Below are positions 1 through 10,870 of a stretch of 64,000 bases of DNA, in pieces. This DNA comes from Myotis daubentonii (lineage: Eukaryota > Chordata > Mammalia > Chiroptera > Vespertilionidae), in assembly GCF_963259705.1 (NCBI RefSeq), contig NC_081842.1:60834787-60898786 (forward strand), read 5' to 3'. The translations under genes and the position numbers were made by a program. The notes under the pieces are model-generated. The model did no database searches, was not told where the DNA came from, and worked only from the letters and a program-made list of their open reading frames with translations. Every line of letters begins with the position of its first letter. Within the stretch, counting starts at the first letter, position 1.

Positions 1-471
1 GTATCTTGTTCCTGCCTGTCCCGTGGAACTCACTGTCTGACAAGTGAGGCCTAGGAGGCAGGCTCCCTACGAAGTCTCATAATGGTAACCCTCTCCAGTG
101 ACCTCCCATCATCTTAGCAGGCACCAACAAACGATGTCTCTTACCTTTTAAAGGCTTGCTGAGGATTGAAAGGTAACCTTAGAGTCATTTTGGTGCATGA
201 CTGTAACATGAAAAAAATATATAACCTAACAATAATCTACTAATTACTGTGACTCAGTACCTCTGGTTCACAAAGACCAGTGTCCACACATGTAAGGAGT
301 AGGAATCTTCCCACTCACGTTGTAAGATATTGTTTAGTTTGTGTTTCTGAAACAGCTCATTACCTATTGTGTTATTGAAATTCTAGAATATATCTGCCCT
401 TCTAATTCAAAGATGATGCTATTTCTGCTTTTATTTCTTGGAATGAATATTCCACATTAACATTATTTTTG

Positions 472-577
472 TTGTTTGTTAATCCTCACCTGAGGGTATA
501 TTTCCATTGATTTTAGATAGAGTAGAAAGGAAGGAGAGAGGGAAGGTGGGAGGGTGGGAGAGAGATAGAAAGAGAGA

Positions 578-616
<39 letters not shown>

Positions 617-770
617 CAATGTGAAAGAGATACATTGATTGGTTGCCTCCTGCACGCACCCTATGCAGGATCGAATCTGCAACCCAATTACGTGCCCTCG
701 ACCAGGAATCAAACCCATGACCCTTCAGGTATGTGGGCCAATGCTCTAACCACTGCGAACACTGGCCAGG
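472..770 (-). mobile_element. Ves SINE (tRNA-derived)
   Basis: In reverse complement the head reads like a tRNA promoter: A box TTAGAGCATTGG and B box GGGTTTGATTCC. The Ves signature GTGCAGGAGGCAACCAATC and an expanded (CT)n tract (560-614 on + as GA) follow. The right end GGCCAGG at 764-770 is the usual Ves start. TSDs not clear. Confidence 0.75.
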
Positions 771-2063
771 ACATATTGACATCATTTTTAAGTTTTTCAG
801 ATATGTTCCTAGTGTTCATATGAATATTCACTTCATCTCTATGAGCTTCTTTCTTCATTTTTAAAATGAAAAAGTTAAAGTAGAATATCTCTACAGTCTT
901 TGTCAGTCAGTAATTGAATACTGAGTAAGTTTATAGAGGGAAGTATATAGAATATTTTTCTTCTCTTAAGGAGTTTAGCCTCTATTGAGAACCTTCCCTC
1001 CGCTCCCCCCGCCCTTCTTTTTTTTACCCATAGTCACTGACTCTTAACCGTCAGGCACTATTGCCTCTGATTAGGCCAGCAATGAAGAAAACACACAATC
1101 TAGCTCCAATATACCTGTCTAGTTATTTCCTATTACTCTCCTGAAAGATCCATTCAGCTTTATCAATATGGACTGCTTGCTCTGATTCCTGCCTCCAAGC
1201 TTATGCTTATGCTCATGCTCATTTCCTCTTCCCTGGAATATCTTCCTATCTCTGCCCTTTGAGATGCCACCCTTTAAAGACTAGGTCAAGTTCCCTTTTC
1301 TCTGTGAAGATTTTACTGTATAGTCCTTAAAAACAGAAACCACAGCATATTTCTGTATCCTCAGATTCTGTCATAAAACCTTAAGCCAAAATATTTGTGG
1401 TAATATCCTCATTTGAATTGTCATCTATGTAAATGTATCATCTCCACTACAAAGCTACAAATTTCTTGAAGTCAGTGACCATGCGTATAATTCTTTAACT
1501 TTCTAACAGTGAAGAACACCAAAAATTGAAGTTTGAGAGCGAGAATCACAACCCTATTGCCTCTGAGTTCCGGACTGTAGAAATATCAATCCAGAAGTCA
1601 GATAATAATACAAATACCAGCTTTTTATTGTAATGCTAGATTGGAGAACACAGCCTGTATTAGAGGTCAAAGTCACTTTCATAATCCCTCTTCCCAAATT
1701 GAAGTTAATTATAGGCAGAACTTGTACAACCACAAGCAGGGTCTGCTCCAACTAATCTACAATACAAAGAAGAAAAGAATGCACATCTCCTGTGGGCAAC
1801 ATCATTCCAAAAGAAAGTCAAGGAGGGACTTGGCCAAATGAATGCAATAATTCTTTTTCTAAAATAGCAATCATATAAACCATTCTGCCTCCCCTAAGAA
1901 ACAAGTGGGAGGTGAAAGTAAAAAGGATTGCTGCTCTTCTGAGAAGATTGTTAGCACTTCTGAGAAAACAGAAAAACTGTATTTTGGAGGAAGGTAAGAA
2001 AATACAGAGAGGAGGAGGTTGGTATCTCCTATACTTGATGAATTTTTGTGAAAATATAATAAT
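771..2063. other. Non-coding interval
   Basis: AT-rich sequence with the L2 fragment noted above. Short open frames of up to 100 codons overlap on both strands and resemble no protein. No gene seen. Confidence 0.6.
1080..1335 (+). repeat. L2 LINE fragment
   Basis: Degraded but characteristic L2 text (CCTCTTCCCTGGAATATCTT, then the CACCCTTTAAAGACTAGGTCAAG block seen in L2 3' ends). Confidence 0.5.
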
Positions 2064-2079
2064 AAAAGAATGAATGCCA

Positions 2080-4240
2080 GGAGAAACCAAGATGGCGGCA
2101 TAGGTAAACACCGGAGTTTGCTGCCTCGAACAACCACTTCAAAAATACAACTAAAAGACAGAACAGACATCATCCAAAACCACAGGAAGGCTGGCTGAGT
2201 GGAAATTCTACAACTAGAAGGAAAGAGAAAAGCACACCGAGATTCAGAGGAGGCGCAGTGCTGAAATAAAATACTAAGGTGCAGAGGTGCATGTGGAGTG
2301 GGCTGGCGGCTGAGGGTGCGGTTGTCTTTTTCAATCAGGAGGGAGTCTCAGGCTCTGAGCTCCAGTTCCGGGCGAGTCTCTAGGGACCCAGACTCATACA
2401 GGAGAAGCGGGACTGTCTGGCATCGGTCGGAACTCGAGGGCAGCTTTCTCTCCGAGGGGCTTGCAGGAATTACTGGGATATTGAGAAGCAGAGACTTTGA
2501 GGGCAGGATTGAGAGCAGCCATAACTGCTAGCCCCGCCCAGTTGATCCCATGGGGCCCGCCCTGCCCAAGCACTGCAGGGAGGCTTTTGCTGGATAGCCT
2601 CAGGCAAAGGCTAGATTAGCACCTCCCTAGAGATCCAGGAGCCAGGAAACCCAGAGGTCAGAGTGAGACCATCCAGTTTACAGCTCTGTGGAACCATAAA
2701 GGACACACTCAGGGGGCAGAGTCAGTGAGAAGCAAAGCCTCATTGAAGCAAGTCTTGCCCCAGAGGGGTGTCTCCAGCACAGAAGTTCTCCCACTGCAGA
2801 CACAGCTGATTCTCACAGTCAATTGGCCTGGAGGTCAATACCTCCCAGTGATACCTACAACAATCAAGGCTTAACTACAACAAGATTGTGCACAAAGACC
2901 ACAAGGGGGTGCACCAAGAGTGTCCTCCTCAGGTAATTGGGGAGGCTGAACCACTGGGCCCTAGAAGACACTCAGCACAGAAAACCACTTTATCAACACC
3001 GGGAAGCATAAAAAATGTGGAGACAAAGAAAAAGGACACTAATGACAGAAATGGAGGAAAGCAAACTACTGGATATAGAGTTCAAAACCACACTTTTAAG
3101 GTTTTTCAACAATTTTCTAGACACTGCCGAAAACTTAATGAGATCTACAAGAAATCTAATGAGACCCTCCAGGTTGTGATAAAGGACCAACTAGAAATTA
3201 AGCATACACTGACTGAAATAAAGAATATTATACAGACTCCTAACAGCAGACTAGAGGATCACAAGAATCAAGTCAACGATTTGAAATCCAAACAAGCAAA
3301 AAACACCCAATCAGAAAAGCAAAATGAAAAAAGAATCCAAAAATACGAAGATAGTGTAAGAAGCCTCTGGGACAGCTTCAAGTGTACCAACATCCGAATT
3401 ATAGGGGTGCCAGAAGAAGAGAGAGAGCCAGATATTGAAAACCTATTTGAAGAAATAATGACAGAAAACTTCCCCTACCTGGTGAAAGAAATAGACTTAC
3501 AAGTCCAGGAAGTGCAGAGAACCCCAAACAAAAGGAATCCAAAGAGGACCACACCAAGACACATCATAATTAAAATGCCAAGAGCAAAAGACAAAGAGAG
3601 ACTCTTAAAAGCAGTAAGAGAAAGAAAGTCAGTTACCTACAAGGGAGTACCCATACAAATGTCAGCTGATTTCTCAACAGAAACTTTGCAGGCCAGAAGG
3701 GAGTGGCAAGAAATATTCAAAGTGATGAATAGCAAGAACCTACAACCAAGATTACTTTATCCAGCAAAGCTATCATTCAGAATTGAAGGTCAGATAAAGA
3801 GCTTCACAGATAAGAAAAAGCTAAAGGAGTTCATCACCACCAAACCAGTATCATATGAAATGCTAAAAGGTATCCTTTAAGAAGAGGAAGAAGAAGAAAA
3901 AGGTAAAGATACAAATTATGAACAACAAATACACATCTATCAACAAGTGAATCTAAAAATCAAGTGAATAAATAATCTGATGAACAGAATGAACTGGTGA
4001 ATATAATAGAATCAGGGGCATAGAAAGGGAGTGGATTGGCTATTCTTGTGGGGGGGGGGAAGGGGAGAGGGGGATGCGGGAATAGACTGGACAAAAATCG
4101 TGCACCTATGGATGAGGACAGTGGGTGGGCAGTGAGGGAGGAAGATGGGGTGGGAACTGGGTGGAGGGGAGTTATGGGAGGGGGGGGGGAAAGAGGAACA
4201 AATGTAATAATCTGAACAATAAAGGTTTAATTAATAAAAA
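2080..4240 (+). mobile_element. HAL1 (half-LINE) retrotransposon, copy 1, full length with TSD
   Basis: A complete retrotransposon flanked by a 16-bp direct repeat AAAAGAATGAATGCCA (2064-2079 and 4241-4256). It begins GGAGAAACCAAGATGGCGGC, an L1-type 5' end, and has an approximately 0.8-kb GC-richer 5'UTR. An L1 ORF1 region follows, and 360 bp after its stop come the polypurine/G-tract 3'UTR (about 4050-4190), AATAAA and a poly(A) tail. ORF2 (endonuclease and reverse transcriptase) is entirely absent. That is the defining layout of HAL1 elements, which must use L1 ORF2 protein in trans. The intact TSD and full 5' end show it inserted as this short unit, not as an L1 deleted afterwards. Two related copies lie at 20109-22452 and 50793-52891. 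Confidence 0.85.
3015..3880 (+). pseudogene. HAL1 ORF1 (L1 ORF1p-like), copy 1, frameshifted
   Basis: The authentic start is ATG at 3015 (reading MWRQRKRTLMTEMEE), matching the ATG starts of copies 2 and 3. A one-base deletion near 3129 (copies 2 and 3 keep one more base) terminates this frame at 3177-3179 after 54 codons. Downstream, the frame encodes the rest of ORF1p: a coiled-coil segment, the RRM-like region with NIRIIGVPEEE, and the C-terminal domain with HIIIKMPRAKDKERLL and RLSADFS-type (here QMSADFS) motifs, ending at 3880. An apparent 330-codon open frame from 2888 arises because the deletion joins the frame upstream of ORF1 to ORF1. It starts with GTG and has no early in-frame ATG, so it is not a functional gene. 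Confidence 0.8.
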
Positions 4241-4256
4241 AAAAGAATGAATGCCA

Positions 4257-5450
4257 TCTGACAGCAGTCCACTTTTTAAATGTACCATTCATAAACTACC
4301 TGCAGCCTTCTAGGTACCAGTAGAAGCTGGAGCCAACCTTTGGATGTAATTTTGAGGCCAGGCAGAGAGCATATCAAGATTCTGAGGTGGGTGCTAAATC
4401 TCAATGCCTGATGCTACTAGTTGGTTAATGAGTGGGAGGCCTGGGGATTCTAGTGGCTTTTAGGTCAATTTCAAAGCAAAAATTCTGGAATTTTATTTTA
4501 AATTCCAAATGGAACAAAATGAAAAGGGAATCAAGATGAGGAGCCAAGAGGGTAAAGAATAGAGGTTACCTTTTTCATGAGAAGGGTTAACATGGGTTAT
4601 AGGAAGGGGCCATCTTTAGGAATTAAGAGTTCCAGTGTTAACTCCATTTTATTAATTGGTTGTCCTGGGTTTCAGATAATACATGAGAGACTCTACAGCA
4701 AGAATAATAGCTCCCCCTATCCCAGAACATCACACGTGCCAGCCTGACACAGGGATTCCCTTCCTTATCATATGCCTTGGATTCCCTATCTTAAGTCACA
4801 AACAATTAATGTCACGAACAATTCAGGTAGAAATTTTACCTTCAGAAAGTTTCTGTTAAAACATGCATGGGTATATTCTCTAGCCTTCTTCAAGTTTCCT
4901 ATAGTAATATCTCAGTTTATAATTCATCTGACTGCCTACGTAATTCGAGGTTATGAGACACTTCACAAGTTACCTTCAAGTAATAGCCCAGAGTAATGTT
5001 AAGACCTAAATTTAAAAGCTTAGCAAAACTCTGTGAACCAGGAACTCAATTCAATTCAACATTCATTGTTGAAAAAATTAAATGTAATAAAATTATTTAA
5101 TTAGAAGCAGCATAAATTATTCTAAACATGGAAACCATTAGGCCATTGCTGTTAAAATCAGTCATAAAACAGGAAATTTTCCACATCATTGTTATTGACC
5201 ATTGTTTTATAGATTCTAGAAAATTTAATAAAATGAGAAAAATGTAATTGTTATAAATACTGGAAAAAATATTTATTTTTAATATGATTATCTAGATTTT
5301 TTAAAAAACATAATGAAAATAAATTGGATAAGGTGGCTCTGTATAAGAATTTTTTCTATATAAGTCAACTCTGTATGGGGAAAATATTCACCTCAAAATA
5401 GTGACAAAACAATAAAAATACTTAGTTAACTAAAAAGGAAATAGCAGAGT
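4257..5450. other. Non-coding interval
   Basis: AT-rich, no recognisable exon or young repeat. Confidence 0.55.
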
Positions 5451-6136
5451 TAGGACCTTCCAGAATAGCAGCACAAGTATCTCCAAAATCCACACCTTTA
5501 TAAAAGCAACAGGAACACCGGGGGGGAAAAATCAAAATCAACTTTTTCAGAACTGTGGAAATTGATCAAAAACCTGTAGGAATTTGAGGAGCATTTACTC
5601 AAATGAAGTGGCTGAATCTCAATAAAAACAGCAAGCTTTGTGGCATTTTAACATGCCCTATTTATATCTGCTTTACCCCAGTTCTGCAGTAGTCTGAAAA
5701 ACCAACAGCTACAAAACTATGATAGCTGTGGAAAACAGTAATCTAGCAGCCACTGGAGGGAGCATAATGGATTTGGAGTCCCCCAAAAAGTCCCAAGAGA
5801 ATTGTCATTATTTGACCATCTGGCAACTCCCTAGAAAAGTCCTATTCAAGAGGTTTATCTTTATTTGACCTCAGAGCTTGGTCACTGAGAAAGTCTCTAT
5901 CCCCAGGGTGTTTGTCAAAACCAATCAGTGACAATTTTTTAACATCACAGCTGCCTGAGGCAGCAATACCAGTTGGGACAAACAAGAGGCTTTCAAAAAA
6001 ACTTAAATGAAAGCTCCAAAATGTTTCTGGAGATATAGAAAGCAAGGTGCACATGCAGTGCTTTCTTGATAACCAAAAATCTCTCAACTCTGTCTGATCT
6101 GGAGGCTCTGAAAAGCAAGATGTGAAGTATTGTCCC

Positions 6137-6138
<2 letters not shown>

Positions 6139-6184
<46 letters not shown>
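6139..6184. repeat. (CA)n microsatellite
   Basis: About 23 uninterrupted CA dinucleotides; the apparent Val-Cys open frames here are artefacts. Confidence 0.97.
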
Positions 6185-6185
<1 letters not shown>

Positions 6186-7567
6186 CTCCTTGGCAAAGAA
6201 TAAGAAACCTATTGGTTCAAGGCAGTTAAGGAAATCTCTGTTCAATGATTAGCTGACTACTAAGCAAACTTAGCAGACACTTTAGTGCTGCAAAAACCAA
6301 GATCACAGACTTCACAAAATAATTCCAGGAAAGTCACTAAGCAAGCAAACAATAGCAGCAGATACAACAAAAAAAATAACAAAAAGAAACAACAAATTTT
6401 GAGGTAGGTGGGGGAAATCTGATTTACAGAGTTGTTACATTATATAATTTAAAGTTCCCTTTTTTTTTCAACAAAAATATATGAGGCACACACAAAGGAA
6501 TAGGAAAGAATGGCCACTACATAGGGAGAAACAAAAGTAGTCAATAGAAATTGTCTCTGAGGAAACCTAGATTTTGGACTTGTTAGATGAAGTGTTCAAG
6601 TCAGGAATTATAAATATCTTCAAATAATGAAGGGGAATCATGTGTAAAGAACTAAAAAAAAAAAAAAGAATGAGAAGGATGTCTCACAAAATACAGAATA
6701 TCAATAAAGAGATAGAAATTATAAAAATGGACCAAATATAAATTCTGGAGTTAAAAATTACAATGACTGAAATGGAAAATTTACTAGAGGAGCTTTAACA
6801 TGTAGAAGAAAGAACCAGAAAACTTCAAGATAGGTCAATTAAGATAATCTAGTCAAAAAAAGAAAGAAGAAAAAATAAAATAAGCAAAACTTCAACGACT
6901 TGTGTAACAACATCAAGTGTACCAACATAAATACAATGTGAGTCTCAGAAGGAGACAATAGAGAGAAAAGAGAAAAAATAATATTTGAAGTAATAATGGC
7001 TAAAGACACCCAAAATTTGATGAAAAGTATTTATTTACACATATAAGAAGCTCCAAACATTTTAAGTATAATAAGCACAAAGAGATCCATACCTGAACAA
7101 ATCATAGTCAAACTATAGAAAACCAAAGACGCTCTGTCAGAAAGAGAAAAATGGCTCTTCACATACAAGGAATCTTCAATAAGATTAATGGCTGACTTTC
7201 CATCAGAAACAATGGGCAGTGGGATGACATATTCAAAGTGCTGAAAGGAAAAAACTATCAACCAAGAATTCTATATCTACAGAACTGTCCTTCAAAAATG
7301 GAGAAATTCAGTTATTACAAGAAAACAGAAAAGAGAGAGTATGTGGCTAGCAGACACGGTAAAGGGAGTCCTTCAGGCTGAAATAAAAGGATGCTAGACA
7401 GTAGCTGGAGTCCACATAAAGGAACATAACTACATAGGTAAGTATATGACAGTATAAATGCATTTTTCATTTATAACTCTTCTACCTGATTTCAAAGACA
7501 ACTGCATTAAACAACAATCAATTATAAAACTGTTGATGGGCTTATAATGTATAAAATAATACAAGTA

Positions 7568-7597
7568 ACATATATATATATATATATACATATATAT

Positions 7598-7638
<41 letters not shown>
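7568..7638. repeat. (TA)n(TG)n compound microsatellite
   Basis: A TA/CATA tract followed by about 19 TG dinucleotides, inside the old L1/HAL1 remnant. Confidence 0.95.
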
Positions 7639-7641
<3 letters not shown>

Positions 7642-8248
7642 ATAATAGCACAAAAGGCAGAGGATGGAATGAAGCTTTTTTGAAGCAAAAATTTCATATG
7701 CTAAACAAATTAAGTTGATATTACTTTAAATTATATTATTTTAAGTTTAGATGTTAATTATAACACCCAGAGCAATCACTTAAAAAATGTGTGAAAATAT
7801 GTAAAAGAAACAGGGTAGATCTTAGGATTTTAAGGGCTGGTATTCAGGATAATTATTTAAGACACTGCTCACCTAAAAATCAAGATTTAAGTTCCTGGGA
7901 CAGGAATTTGTCCTAGTATGGGTCATGCCCACTATTGTGGTCAGAAGAGTGGGGTTTCATGATTGGCAGATCTCTAGAATTGCATGAGAAAGACAACAGT
8001 AGGCATTTTCCCAAGGTAACCAGAATTTTGATTAAAAAAGAAAAATTAACTACGTATCCAAATAGGCAATTTGCAGAACAGAAAAGCCAAAAGAGAAAGA
8101 GAGAGAACATGAGTAGCTTCACTAGTAGTCAGTGAAATACAAATTAAAGGAACAACAACTACTATTTACTTATCAGAATGGCTAAAATTATGCAGAGCAA
8201 ATTGTTACAGCCTTTTAGAAGGCAATCTATTAATTGAGTCAGTTTTGG

Positions 8249-8311
8249 CCCAATTCCGCAGGTCAGGACGAAGGACCCTAGTGGTGCATGAATTCATGTA
8301 CCGGGCCTCTA

Positions 8312-8312
<1 letters not shown>
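8249..8312 (+). mobile_element. Helitron 3' end fragment
   Basis: The text TGGTGCATGAATTCATGTAC followed by CGGGCCTCTAA matches the HeliBat 3' terminus: palindromic hairpin, GGGCCTCTAR. The last base differs (CTAA instead of CTAG). No 5' half is present. Confidence 0.65.

Positions 8313-8317
<5 letters not shown>

Positions 8318-8370
<53 letters not shown>
8318..8370. repeat. (TA)n microsatellite
   Basis: About 26 TA dinucleotides immediately after the Helitron end. Confidence 0.95.
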
Positions 8371-8371
<1 letters not shown>

Positions 8372-10269
8372 CTTTTTAAATAGTGAGGGAGAATAGTAAG
8401 AGTAGAATGAAGTAAGAAAAAACAAGACTAGAAAATAGGGTGTCCAAAAGAAAACAGCATGCATGATTGCTCGTGTGCATATATGGATGGACATGTGCAT
8501 AAAGAGATGTGAGAAAATATGATTACTAAAACATTTACAGTGGCTATTTCAGGTGTGGGGATTTACTTTCTTCCTTATACTTTGCCCGGGGGGATGAAGA
8601 TAAGTCAGAAACACACCCTGCTTGGCAGGCTCTCACAGTTAGTGGGAGACAAGAGGACACAACCAGCTATAACATATACCAAACATAGTCAGTGTAGTAA
8701 CAGAAACACAGAGTGCTGGGAAGGAGGTATTAATTGATCTCACAGATCTGACTCAGAAGATCTGAAAGAATTTCATTAAAGAAGACATTTGAGTTGGGTC
8801 TTGCAGGCTTGGGAGCAATTCAACAGGTAAAGAATGGGATAAAGAGAAATCCATGATAAGGAAACAGAGTGAGCAAAATAAACAAGGGCATCTGAAAGCC
8901 AAGGTGTATTCAAAGAACAACAATTGGCCTGGCTCAGTATAATTGGAACACAGGTGTTGAATGGACAGAAGGTTGGACAGGTAAGCTGTTTCCCAACTGT
9001 GAAAGTAGTTCGGACTGTATTCTAATGGCAGAGGGGAGCTCCGCAGGTTATGTGCAGAGGGTAGAGGGAATGTTTTGTTGGTTTTGTCAGGAGAGTGACA
9101 TTCTTAGGTCTGTGTTGGGGGTGGGGAGAGACAAGAAAACCAGTTAGGAAACTATTAAAATGGTTCTGCCAAGAGTAATCAAAGTCTTACAAGAGCAGCA
9201 ATGTGGGAATGCAGAGGGGAAAGATTCCAGAAACATGTCTAAGGTAAATAGGGCATGCCTTGGTGGAAGATGGAAAACTTTCTGTGCCTGGCAACTGAAG
9301 TCAGGGGTACTCCAACCCGAGAAAGAGAACACTGGGATTGGAGGTGAGAACCACACTGAATGAAAGAGTCCACTATCTTGCAGAAGATAGAGGGAATGGT
9401 GTGAATAACGGGCTAAGAATCCGTAGAGAAATTCCGAGGGATCAGAAGACCACAGATATTAAAAGGACGAATCCTAAATCCAGAACCACAGAACTGAAGA
9501 TCTGAAGTCAGAATCTTGACTTGAGTGTCTCTGTAGTATCCAGTTCGGTTGTTAACATGTCAGGTCTCTGCAGCCAGCTGTCCTAAGGAACAGATGAACC
9601 CACAACCCTACTCAGGAGGATTAAATCTGCCCCCTCGGTTCATTGTTCCAAATGAAAGGGGTTGCCTATATAGAATGAGAGCTCTGCAAAGAGTCGTAGA
9701 CATAATTCTTGCTCTTGGAAAAGCTAGCTTTTTGTTCACTGCCTTGAGGCAACCCCAGGCTGTCCTTTCTTCCTCTTATTTCCCCCCTCAGTTGAACCTG
9801 TGAGAAGAATTCTTTTGGGTAACATTCTGCCTAAAACATCCAATATTAATACTGTCCTGTTGGACTGTGAGTGGCCCCACCTGGCTTTCCTCCCTTACCC
9901 CCTCACAGGCCAAGAGTTTCCTCAAGACAGTAGTAAAAAGTGGGATTTCCCAACCAGGGTAAAGTAAGTGAAAACACACAAATCTAAATAGGTTCCCAAG
10001 ACCCTGTCCAGATCTCTCACCCTATATAACGTCTTCAGGATGTCTTAAAGGTTCAGGCATACTTCTAATGGGTGGACATCTGTTTGTGGCTGCCTGTTAG
10101 CATTCCTGGGAAAAGTAACGTGCTCGTCTTTCTGATTATAAAAGCACAAACTCAACGTAAAGAATTTGGAAAACCCAGACCGTATAAAAATAAAAACGCT
10201 AATTGGGAACGCCACCCTAGAAATAAAAAATGAATATTGGCATGGAATCCTTCCAGTTTTGTTACTGGC
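8371..10269. other. Non-coding interval upstream of the CpG island
   Basis: No exon recognised. Parts of 8590-9100 resemble old mammalian-wide LINE text, and 10130-10260 looks like a degenerate LINE tail. Short open frames have no recognisable domain. Confidence 0.5.
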
Positions 10270-10870
10270 CTGTTGGGGACCCGAGCCTGAGGCTCCCCGG
10301 CCGCCGGGCCAGCTCCAGAGGCAGCCGCTGGCCAGAGGCCCGGGAAGGGACGCCGCCGGGAGGTGGGTTGGAGCAGGGCGCCCGGAGGCGGGGCTGCCCC
10401 CGGGGACTCGGCGGGCGGCGGAGCGCGGAGAAAGAGCGCGCGGTTGGAAGCGAGCCCGGCGCGTCGTCCCCTGGAGCCGTGCAGGTGGTGCCAGCGCTCC
10501 GGGCCGGCCGAGCGCGGGGTCCGGACGCGCCAAGCGGAGAGGAGCCCGGGGAAGAGGCGGGAGGCGCGGCCCCGCCAGCGACGGGCCAGAGGCTTCCCCG
10601 CGGGGCACCGCACGCTCGCGCAGACGGCAGGGGCCCGCGCCGCAGTCTCTCCGCCTGCACGCCCGGCTGCCGGCGCGGCGATGGGCAGGGCTCCCGCCCC
10701 TGGCCCTGCCCACGCCCTTGCCGGTCCCTTTCAGCCCCACGAGCCCACGAGAGACCCGGGCAGTGTGAGTTTGACGCTTCTCGGCGTTCGGGGACCTGGC
10801 GAGGTGAGCAGCGCGCCCTTGAACTTGTCCCCAGTCTGCCTTGCGGGGGCACGTTAACCCCGAGGTGCAG
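10270..10870 (+). promoter_or_regulatory. CpG island, candidate GPR156 promoter and noncoding exon 1
   Basis: This stretch is very GC-rich and dense in CpG (for example CGCCGGG, GGCGGGCGGCGGAGCGCGG), in sharp contrast to AT-rich flanks. It is not part of any repeat I recognise. The sequence GCGAG|GTGAGC at 10803/10804 is a near-perfect + strand splice donor at the 3' edge of the island, as expected for a noncoding first exon spliced to a distant coding exon. It lies about 37 kb upstream of the GPR156 start codon, and human GPR156 spans roughly that scale with 5' noncoding exons. Open frames of up to 320 codons on both strands reflect the low stop frequency of GC-rich DNA and are not called as genes. 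It could instead drive a divergent or unrelated noncoding transcript. Confidence 0.6.

Larger units (their letters stand above)
5450..7850 (+). mobile_element. Ancient L1/HAL1-like remnant with decayed ORF1
   Basis: A diverged + strand LINE-1-lineage remnant. Around 6540-7310 the text resembles decayed L1 ORF1, with a recognisable C-terminal part near 7080-7310. It is followed directly by 3'UTR-like sequence (about 7330-7850) rather than ORF2, again suggesting a half-LINE type or an internally deleted old L1M. Interrupted by (CA)n at 6139-6184 and (TA)n(TG)n at 7568-7638. Family name uncertain. Confidence 0.5.

Noticed and set aside
2888..3880. 330-codon ORF as a host gene or intact ORF1
   Set aside because: Starts at GTG, lacks an early ATG, and arises from a one-base deletion fusing two frames of a HAL1 element.
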